Below, piece by piece: positions 31,910 through 41,800 of a stretch of DNA of 64,000 nucleotides (within the stretch, counting starts at the first letter, position 1; every line of letters starts with the position of its first letter). The notes beneath the pieces are model-generated. The model saw only the letters and a list, made by a program, of their open reading frames with translations. It was not told the origin of the DNA and ran no database searches. The translations under genes were made by a program, and so were the position numbers. Source of the stretch: Angiostrongylus vasorum (Eukaryota; Nematoda; Chromadorea; Rhabditida; Metastrongylidae); NCBI GenBank assembly GCA_018806985.1, contig JADANN010000404.1, forward strand, positions 682,001 through 746,000, given 5' to 3'.

Positions 31910-33340
31910 TTGTAGTTCAAAAACCGACATTCTATGAATCTCGGCGTAAATAGTTTGTATATTTATTTATATGACCTTGTAATCTGGTCTTCTTGAGCTC
32001 ATGCGAGGTAAAAAGACCTAAACCTTTTCTACATTCGTACTTTTTAGACAATTTCGTCAACACTATATGCACAGTGTGAAATGTCACTTGAAAGTGGGAC
32101 GAAGTCCCGATAGTACCCCATTGTGAAGAATGAGGGACACAGGTGCTGGCTTCTGTTTCAAAAAGTGAGCAAAATCTTTTTTTCGTTGACAAACTATTTA
32201 TTGCACCCTTATTGAAAAGTCGGTACTTTTCTCATCTTTGTTTAATAGTGAATTTTTTACAGTTGCTGTTTTCATTACATTTCCGGGTGCTTGTTTTTGT
32301 AAACAATGTTTCCTTATAAGTGATGAGCGAACGGTTGGTTCTGAAAAAAACCTAGACCTTTTACATTGGGTGTAGCTATCTCTAAAAAAATTCCAGCTGA
32401 TAGGCACTCAAGAAATTCAAGAAAAGGCAAATCTAAGCGATACTAAAAAAACGCGGTCTAGGACTGGATCTCTTCTCGATTAGAAAGTCAGAGTACCGTT
32501 TCCAAAGAGCTGCTTTTCTATGCTCTTCTTGAATGAAGTTTAAGTGTCTTAAAAGACAGTAACAGTCAAAACTAAAGCCGAAGTTTTTCAAGCATTTGTC
32601 TTTCTCTGTCGTGCTCCATTTTTTTCGTTATCAGGCTATAATTTTTCCATTAAAAGAGGATTAGAAGAGTTGAGAAATTTAAAGAATTGAAGAACAGATT
32701 TCGTTCCATAGCAAGATCTAAAAATATAACTATCACACAATAACCGAACGATTTTAAAATTCTGTAGATGATTAAGCTATTACTGAGCATAGCATAAAAA
32801 CTTCTATACCGCTGACGGTTCGGCTCCTTCGGCTTCCTAGGAGCCGCGTTGATCCGAGTGGGTGGTTACACCTGGTCATTTGTTGCGTTGTGGTTGCTCA
32901 TCGTCACATCGAGTCGAATCCACTGGAGGGAGTACCTTTCGTATGGTGAATTTAAAACGGGAACCTTGACGCAAAGAAGGCTAAGGAAAAGAGGTTTTAT
33001 GAGTTGCAGAAACTCAAGTTTCCATCATGATAGGACGGTAGAGTTTGTTTCTCGTCACTAAAGGTCTATAGATTCTAATGGGTTTTATTTTTTATTATTA
33101 AATAGTGATTAATCAGCTGCTCATCTCATCGTTTGGGTGCTGAATAAAATGCCATATTTCGAATCAGAAGGGAAGCCGAAAATGAACGAACTCGAATAAT
33201 TGTACAATCAGAGATCACAAGCGCAATCAGTACATTTTAGTTTCTCTTCCTCTTCTTCAAGACTAAGTGCTTATATACCTGTCGATATGCGGCTTTTTTT
33301 TTAGATATCCAGCAACGAATAACCAATTATGGTCTCATCT
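31910..33340. other. No assigned feature
   Basis: Scattered short frames only. Upstream exons of the RhoGAP-like piece could lie here but none was convincing. Confidence 0.4.
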
Positions 33341-33417
33341 ATGGCATTGCAGTATTGATGTTTATTATGAGCAGAGGAGAGGAACGGAAAACTACAAAAC
33401 TCTGTGCAGCTGTGCAG

Positions 33418-33612
33418 GTTACGGCAACAGTACACCGTAATCTTCTGACTCTGCTTCCGACTCCACATTGTAACCTTCTCAGAAGCCTACTGGAACTGTT
33501 CAGTAGGATCACCTGTTCCCACAGTTCCAAAATGAGCGCTTCAGCGCTATCTGTGTGTTTAGCACCTGTTTTTCACGATAGACTGGCAAATGTCCTTCTT
33601 TTAGCCTTTTAA
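33418..33612 (+). CDS. RhoGAP-like domain exon (C-terminal part of domain)
   Basis: After an acceptor GCAGCTGTGCAG the frame reads VHRNLLTLLPTPHCNLLRSL, then LELFSRITCSHSS and KMSASALSVCLAPVF. This matches the end of the Rho GTPase-activating domain, whose hallmark is L-x2-L-LP-x-N-x3-L-x2-L followed by (N)KM-x4-LA-x-x-F-x-P. Such domains speed GTP hydrolysis by Rho-family GTPases at the inner membrane face or in the cytosol. The part with the catalytic arginine finger lies N-terminal and was not found, so activity cannot be judged. The frame runs on to TAA at 33610-33612 about ten residues after the domain, without a clear donor, so this is either a terminal exon, a pseudogene or a mis-read 3' boundary. 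A candidate later exon at about 33904 ends SLPNRSLRSEENFDVIV, stop. Confidence 0.4.
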   Translation, partial: VTATVHRNLLTLLPTPHCNLLRSLLELFSRITCSHSSKMSASALSVCLAPVFHDRLANVLLLAF

Positions 33613-33619
33613 AGCACTG

Positions 33620-34240
33620 TGTTTGAAGATGCTTTAGTTCACTTTGTGTTGTTGACTGCTACAACGTCTATTGTCATTAATTGAATGATCCAAGAAAGCA
33701 TTGATTATGGTTGCTGTATTCCGAATGAAGGATAGAAAATGGTACCAAAACAAAAGCAACTATAGAATACGTGTAGTGCTTTTTCGGTGGTTGTTTCCGA
33801 ATCCCTGGTTTTGTTTCATGATTTTCTAACGAAATCTCCCTTTTTCTGATATTCTACGTCGTGTGTTTAATAATCTATCCTTGTCGAATTTTTGATTTAT
33901 ATTAGGGGATTCGTTACCCAATAGGTCTCTTCGTTCTGAGGAGAATTTCGACGTTATCGTGTAGAAGCTATGCCACGACAGAGACCTATGTGTTAGTGTT
34001 AGTTACCAGTGGCTACATTCTCAGTAAATGTTCAAGGATTTTCACGTTCTTGTGCGAGTGGAACTCACTAAAACGTCATGATGCAAATCATTGATCAATG
34101 AATGAGGTTCGCCGGACTCATTTCTAATTACTTTTTTTAATTGAAGGAACTCTAATAGTTCTGCGAATTAACATGAGATTGCTCGCATAAGGCAGAGTGG
34201 TGGCAATAAACTGTATGTTCATTAAAACTTGTGTACATAT
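33620..34240. other. No assigned feature
   Basis: Contains only the doubtful short exon near 33904-33960 mentioned under the RhoGAP-like piece. Confidence 0.4.
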
Positions 34241-34246
34241 CTAAGG

Positions 34247-34640
34247 GCGGACAGCCCAATGATAGTGATATGTATCATCACAAGCATGGTGCTAGTTCCA
34301 TTCCGCTTCAGGCCAACCAAGCCGCTCATCCCTCTGTCGTCGGTAAACTGGTACACTGAACTTGTCTGGGAAGAAAATCACTCTGGGGAAAAAAATCACT
34401 CTCTATAATCCAGCTGGGAATGCTCCAGGCAGGCTATCTCAGGACTCCAGGGTGAATTGCTCGGCCAGCACTCTACGACATTCAAGATGAAATGAAAATC
34501 CTCAAGCATCCCGAAGCACCGTCACCTAAAGTCGGAGGATCTTCGTGGACAATGGATGCGAGGAAACGAATCGAATGTGAGAAGTGCTGGGATCCGCACA
34601 GTAGATGTGAAAAAAGGGTCATGTAAAATAAAAATAAAGG
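34247..34640 (+). mobile_element. SINE-2 copy
   Basis: GGGCGGACAGCCCAATGATA head, GCATGGTGCTAGTTCCATTC (B box mutated), a short internal duplication of the GGGAAGAAAATCACTCT segment at 34369-34405, body CTCTACGACATTCAAGATGA, tail GTCATGTAAAATAAAAATAA. Confidence 0.85.
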
Positions 34641-34644
34641 AAAA

Positions 34645-36460
34645 TAGATATGCTGAATAAATGGATACAATGGCTGAAAGATAAGTGTAGATATTTACAA
34701 GGATAAAGTCCATAATGAGTGGAAGGTCTTAAAAACTAGCACAAATTAACAAAAAATTGGTTTTGGAAATGTGTAATGGAAAAAGCTCGTTAATGGGAGC
34801 TTCTATCGTTGGTAATTTGTAATTTATCTGCACAAGTTGCGTGCGAAACGCAATCATTAGAAATGCCTTCGGGACACGAACTAGGTCCACTGGTTTGAGA
34901 AACTCTCCAGTTAACTATGCACTTCGTCTTCCCAGAGGCGGGAAAGTGGTACCAGAGAGGTGCTCAGTGAAGCTCTTAAAAGGCTGGAGAGTGCCTCTGA
35001 CGAAGGCTCCGAAAAGCTGTTTGGGCCATCCACGATTGCAGCGAGAATGAAATGGGCTGGGATTTTCATGGCGAACGCAAAGTCCGAAATATATCAAGTC
35101 AAGGTTTTTATTTTCCGAACAACTTTGCTATAAATTTTTCGACCTTGAAGAGATGGCGCATTGGTTTTCCTGAGTGCGGAATAAAACCAACAACCGCGTT
35201 TTTGGTTGGGACACCACCGACCACTGTGATGCAAGCGCTGTGGAGTGAATATGTAAAAGAAGCGTAAGGTCATAAAATAGTCAGCATTGGATTGCACAGT
35301 TAGTCGGAATCTTGGTAGGAATGTTCATGATGTTCATATGCGTGATAATTGTCGAATAGAGTGCTTCGCCAACTATACTTTCTATAAAATAATAAAGTTC
35401 TAGGGATTACGTGTTCTGAATGAAAATTGAGGAGCAATGCTATGCTTATATATAGTCAAGAATTACTCGTTAGTATCTTTGTTGTTCAGGTGGGGCAGGT
35501 GTTGCATGAAGGCGTTTACTTTTCGCGGTGGTAATCGGGAAGATTATTGTCGAGCTTCTTCGAATGGTAAAATCAGATATGTGGTGTTCCATTTGTAAGC
35601 TCTTCTGAGAATTTCGCTCAGATCAGTACCATCATTTGTGGAACCAGAAAATGAACAATTCGTGTTGTGAACGGCCCAACTGCAAATCGACTGATGAGAT
35701 ATCGTGTTTACTTAGAATCGGGTGATAATCGACCTGAGCAGTGTGCACTCGAATAGCGCGAGCCCCCCTACCTTACACAATGCTGTATCAACGTCGTTCA
35801 CGGTACTGCTAAGCTTATAGTAATTGACCAGTATTGTTGTGCTAGTGAAGTATGAGATTCCTGATGAAATTTGCCCGTAAAACAACGAATTTCGGAATCA
35901 GTACTTTTTCTTATCGAAAGTTGTTAAAGCAAAAAGTAATTTCCTCCTAGAATGTCAATGCAAAACTCCTTCTTTGAAAGCATTTTTTATCAGCTCAGAC
36001 CCACAAACCATTAAATAACTCGACAATTTTAGAGAATGTTAGAAGCCGGGGCCAATAAGAATGCGAGAAGAAACTGCGCTGCGAATTATTCTCTGCATTC
36101 TGAACGCGTTCGATAGTCGCTCGATCGCTCAAAGTGAACGAGTAATGTTTTCGAAGTCAGTCTTTTTCTATTTCAATTATTCAGATTGCTATTGCAAATT
36201 TTAATTGACAGGCGAGCTTTTTAAGTGCTTGACGCAGAAATGGCGACTGCCCACAATGGCGGCGAATGCAATGATATCTTTGCTTTCAACTTGGCGGAGT
36301 AGCGCTTGTTTAACCACTTTGTTGTTGGAGAAAATACGGTTTTCGAAGGAGAACAAACGCTAAAGGATAAAGATTCTATCGTGTTTAAATAAGTAAGCTT
36401 ATTACCGCAATTGTCGATAGATCGTCGTTGGTTTTATTCCAAATGAAAAACTTGGTGCCG
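34645..36460. other. No assigned feature
   Basis: 34.84-35.27 kb is open in several frames on both strands and may be an old repeat or exon. At 36240 an ATG frame MATAHNGGECNDIFAFNLAE after an acceptor-like GACGCAG could be a first exon. Neither is supported further. Confidence 0.4.
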
Positions 36461-36464
36461 CCCG

Positions 36465-36845
36465 CCAGGAGCAGTGGTTGGCGATACCATGCAAACAGTG
36501 TGCACCATGGTCACATTTCAACCCCACGCCGGGCAGTGTAAGCCTTCTATCTCTCTAGTTCTGGAAAAAAGAAGCAGATTTGCCCACGAAAAGTTTCATC
36601 CGATCACCAAAGGCTGCCGTCTAAATCTGCGGGGGCAACATAAGGGCGCTCTGGAAATGTTATCTCAGGATTCCAGTAAAAATCAACTCGACCAGCATTC
36701 CACAATGTTTGTGTGGAAGACAAATTGCTTCAGTTGCACTCGAACCCAAGTAAAAAACCTGAAGACATTCCTGCGTGTCAGAAGCAAGAATGGAGCAAAA
36801 GGTGGTGTTTGGGAGACTTTTAAAGTCGGATCGTATAAATAATAG
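36465..36845 (+). mobile_element. SINE-2 copy, strongly diverged
   Basis: Follows the SINE-2 order: GAGCAGTGGTTGGCGATACC at the head, TCTCAGGATTCCAGTAAAAA, CTCGACCAGCATTCCACAATG, and a TATAAATAATAGAAAAATAG tail. Confidence 0.6.
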
Positions 36846-36849
36846 AAAA

Positions 36850-38310
36850 ATAGGAGTTAACTATATGTCCAAGGAAGCCCGTTTGAACATGGCGGCTAAA
36901 TTGCTTTTACCCTCGTGTAATTCATATATTATTAGCATGACTGCAGATGTGTAAAGGACTGTAAGGGAGTTTTTTCTCAGCTTTTGTCAAAGACAACTAC
37001 GAATTTCCACAAAAGGATTTTTTTAATCGAGGATTCAATCCAAATACGAGGAAAAGCTTGTTCCTATTATTCGCTCGGCCTCAAGAAGCACGCTGACGCC
37101 TGAATAATAGAGAATTCTTTAACCAGATTTCTTTGTCAGTCTCACCCGTAAAATGAAACGAGTAAAAAATTGTGAAGTGCGTAACGAGTGGTGACAGTTG
37201 AAAGCAGCTTGAAATATCGGGGAAAGCAAGAGAGCGCTTTTTGAACGTTGGAAATGAATTTCAACAGGGCGGCATCTGAATACCACAGTATCAAAAAAAT
37301 GACGAATTACTTGAAGCTGTCAATATTCTTTTCCGCTGCAGAAATTTTCGAGTTTTATTTCGTTTCTCAGCGGCAACGCAGATCTTCGGTCAGTGAAAAT
37401 ACGACGTCATAAAAAAAACGAAATATAAACGAATTTATGAAAGACACGTCTGTAAACACGATACGAACTTAAAATAAACCTATAGTTGCTCATTATATCT
37501 GTGAATATTATACAACAACATCGGGTGAGCTTTTGAGGAACAGTGACGTTAACTGAACTGAGGTAAGGCAAGCTTCACGTCAATTCCAAGAAGAAAACAA
37601 GCAACTGTGCTTTGTGCCATTCTGAAAGTGACTTTTTTAAGCTTGTAAACTATTTTTTGGCTTTTGAGCAATTACAAATAATTTTTAGTATGTTTTGAAA
37701 AAACTTCTGGAGATGGTAGGACTGAGTTCACACCTTCTTTGAAGGATGGCGCGACCGAATGCTGAGAGGTACGACTCGTTTCTAGGCTCGAGATCCATTA
37801 GATACACAGTAATGAACATAGAAATCTGAAATCGCATTGTTTTCTAGGAAATTATTCATCTCGTCACCCATTCAAGAACGATTTTTTTGCAAATGTATGA
37901 TTTCGTCAATGATTAGATTTAGATCTTTGAACAATCTTCTAACCCGTTTTCAAATATCGTATGATGACCAGCATTTCCCTCATTTGCTTCATTGTTGGCA
38001 ACCCTCATGTATACAGGTGGTAGGATGCAGGTGTAGATTACGTTCTAGCACCAGAGGAATCTATGGACTTGCCTACTCGTTCATTTGCTGAGTGCTGGTC
38101 AAGCGTGACTTTTCTTAGATGGCCACGAGATCTAGATATGGGCTTCCCAGGTTGTCGCCATAGTTGTCGGCCTTTGTGAATAGGAGGGAAATTTTCTGCA
38201 TTGCAATACGAATTCTTTCAGAAAGACAGCGATTCCTGTGAACTCAGCGAATTCCACGATATGCCCACTGACTCTTCGATGTTGGTGTAAAAAATTGAAT
38301 TTTATTTGTT
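36850..38310. other. No assigned feature
   Basis: Nothing recognised; the 84-codon frame at 37837-38091 has no support. Confidence 0.45.
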
Positions 38311-38314
38311 TTTA

Positions 38315-38642
38315 TTTATTGCACTCGTATGACCCGTCTTCACGTCTACTGTGCGGATACCAACACCCTCTCACATTCGATTCGTTTCTTCGCATCCATT
38401 GTCCACGAAGATTTTTCAATTTTTACGAGTGGCTTCGGTTGCTGCTTGAGGATTTTCATTTCATCTTGAATGTCGTAGAATGCTGGTCGAGCAATTCTCC
38501 CTGGAGTCCTGAGATAGCCAGGCTGGAGCGTTTCCCAACTGGACTGCAGAGAGTGATTTTTTCCCAGACAAGTCCGGTACCAATTTCCCGATCCCGGAGG
38601 GTGAGAGGCTTGGTAGGGGCCGGAGCGGAATAGAACTAGCAC
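38315..38642 (-). mobile_element. SINE-2 copy
   Basis: Inverted, nearly full length: TCATTTCATCTTGAATGTCG, CTCCCTGGAGTCCTGAGATA, AGACAAGTCCGGTACCAATT, head side GGAGCGGAATAGAACTAGCA. Confidence 0.85.
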
Positions 38643-38862
38643 AAATTTCAAACTAGCAACCGATTTGCATGACCCCTAAATCGAATTATATCAACGATTT
38701 TTTTTGTAAGCAGAACTCGATTTAAGTTTCAATAAAACACGTACTGTATTTTTTCGAAACCGAAGTTTCGTTAATAGCGCAAAAATTTCAAGGGAAACTG
38801 TAAAAACTGTTGAGTAAGCGCCCACTCTCCCTACTCGATTCGGTCAGTGTTAAATTACTCAC

Positions 38863-41800
38863 TGGTCTCTTGTCAAGGATGTTGGACTGTATCTCTGGAG
38901 GAATGTAGTCTTTGACGTCATCGACTTCTGGGGTGCACATCTCCGTCTCGATATCATACAATCCAGGAAGCATTTCATCGCATCTGAAACATTTAACTGC
39001 GGTATATGAAATGGCTAGGTTCAGTTTAAGAACTACGAAAATTGATGACCGAATGTATTGTGGATGCAATCGTCCTTGAACCAAACTGTAAAATATGTGA
39101 AGATTATAAACACTGGACAGAAAAGAACTCACTTGCAGTCGTTGTCAATGCTTTTGTGAGCTGAATAATGCTTAGAGGCAGAAATTTTTGCCGACTGAGC
39201 TTTTAGTTGCTTGCAGAAATCGCAGAACACACTAGAAAAACACAAATCAAGAAACTCAGTTTAATTAGAAAGTTCTTAAAATTATTATTAAAGAAGACAG
39301 CAGATGAAAAGAAGTCTGGATAGAAGAAGTGATTTGGTTACGGTAGAGAAGCGCTGCACCAGGTCAACAGTTTTCGACATCGTAATCACTGGAAGTGAGA
39401 TCACAGATCTCGAATGTTTACCTGCTGTGCTTAATGCTGGAATTAGTACTGTTGCGTTGAGAATAGAAAAAAGTCTAGCACTTGGTGCCACGTATCACTC
39501 CCAAAACCCATCTGCCCCCATTTGAAAGGTCGCCACCAAAGACATTACTTTACCAACATGGTCACTCCACAGCTGTGATTAGCCGAGAAACCTCTGTAGG
39601 CCCATAATATTGATAATCCCGAAAGTTTATGGATATTATGGGTTTAAATCTAACTCGTCGATCAGCTTGTTTGCTATCATCAGTGAAGGAAAACTTTAAA
39701 GAGTAAAATTTACTAAAGCGGTGTTTCGTGAGCCAAGTCCAGGTTTCTTGAGCTTACCAACCAAATAGTAGCTATGTTAAAAAGGTGCTCTACTTTAAAT
39801 AGGAGCTTGGATAAAGAGGAAACAATAAATGTAATTGCTGGTAGCACTAACGGTAAAAAAAAGCCAGTAAAAACATGGCTGAGAGAAAGGCAAAACATCG
39901 GACCACCAACGACCACGTGCTCATTGCAGATCAACTTCAACTGCTGCCCAGCACGCGCCCCCAACGCAAGGATATCATGTACTAATTACTGGAGGAATTG
40001 AAAAAAAGGGAAAATTTCGGCCGTGGCTGTAGGGATTAAATTTTCCACTGCGACTTTCGTTGGTCATTCATGACTAAGTATTCAGTTACACTCACCAAGT
40101 TCCTTCGAGTTTTGAGCACGGACATTGGTTGACTTTTTCGTCAATTTTCTTCGAGCATGGAAGCGTGGGATTGGAAGGATCTGGAGTACCTCCGATTCGT
40201 AACTCTACTTCAGCAACGAGATTTCGTATTGGCCGCAAGATTTCCACGCCTTCAAATACGAATAAAAACTGGCTAAAGTTACAGCCTTGTCCAGAAGGAT
40301 AAATGTAAACGATTATTGATGTTAAGCATACTTGAGTTTGTGGAATAAAGGATCGATCCTTTTTTTTCCCTCAGCGCTAAACAGATTCTTCCTCGGAAAA
40401 GTATCGGAATTTTTTTCCAATCCCAACTCTACAAGGGTGAAGTAATAGGTCAAATATGGAGGTGAAATCTGATAGCGTACCTTAAGTGAGGTTCGGAAGT
40501 TCAAGTTTCTCTTTATGAACCCACAGGAATATCAGTCTAAGCTCACAAAACCAGGAATTATTTTTGTTTTTCTTTGTCTTTAAAAGTAAAGAATAAAAAA
40601 CCACGAAGCATTTGGCGTTATCAGTCCCTAACACGTGCGTCATGAATTCGCTGGCGTACGTAGCACCGCAGAGGTAATTGAATGCACATATGGTCTAAAC
40701 AACGAGTTACAGTGGCCTGTCGGTGTATAAAGGCTGTATTTTTATCGTCCCACACAAGTTTAATACTAAATTGTCGACCTCAGAGGAATGGAAATTCTGG
40801 TGAGTCCGGAACGCTGGGTCTATTAGGGAAAGGGATTCGGTGTGCATCACATGGCACTCTTACCTCTGCGCTATATTCGCCCTCATCCATCTATAACAAT
40901 ATGAGAGAATAACAATCTTATTTAACTTGTTCTCGTCAATTAGCTGAAATTGTTTATTGCACAACTTTCGTTATTTGTTTGTGAAAGTTTAAGATTTAAT
41001 AGGTTAAGAATTTTCGTGCGCTTCCACTTTTGAGTGGGAATAATGTGCCAATAATAATCCACACAGCACAAGTAGACAGGATTTCCTACCTTCAGCTTTA
41101 ATTTTAATACATCCCGGAATCACTGGATTTTTGGGCACCAGTTGAACCTTGTCTGGATTGAAACGTATTAACGGCCGATATTTGTTAATGTCGATGCCTT
41201 TTCGTTGTAAATACACTGCAAAGAAGTAGAAATAATTGTAATATCGACCATAATGAAAATCGCAGCGATTTTTTTCGCTATGGGATAATTTCTGTGAAAG
41301 AAATTTTTTCACAGTTTTTTGGATCTTTGTGGCATAAAGGATAAGGATAAGGATAAGGATAAAGCTCTCGGCATTGATCAATCCTTGTAGGATGCGCCAT
41401 GCATTCGACTTCATTAAGTATCGTTGGAGGTGATTGAATGAATGTCTGGCCTTTACAATAACTCGCGGTGGCCTACCGATATATTGAGCCAGTGCTGCCA
41501 TCCTCCCAGACAAGTCAGATATCAATTTGCCGACCACGGAGGGATGGAAGGCTTGGTGGGCCATGGGCGCGGAGACCGATTCCACGTGTGTGTCTCGGTG
41601 GCGCCTCCAACCACTGCGCCACACGCGCCCTCTTTGTGACATATAACTAATATTGACCCTCACAAGGAAATAATTTTCTAGTTCCACTCACTCTTCTTGA
41701 AACCACCATAGATCTGAGAGGACTTGCATGTAACAAATTGAGTAGATTTTGCTTAAAAAATTCCTGTTTTTTCTGTTTATTTACAAGACCTATCACCATA

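Noticed and set aside
38238..38651. 131- and 101-codon open frames
   Set aside because: They are contained in the inverted SINE-2 copy.
41337..41361. Telomere-like hexamer repeat (AAGGAT)n
   Set aside because: It differs from the nematode telomere repeat TTAGGC and sits at the end of SINE-1, so it is the SINE tail.
41004..41687. Single 227-codon open frame on the minus strand
   Set aside because: It fuses SINE-1 sequence, intron and exon 2 of gene A; the splice sites at 41216 and 41089 and phase agreement with the neighbouring exons show only 41090-41215 is coding.
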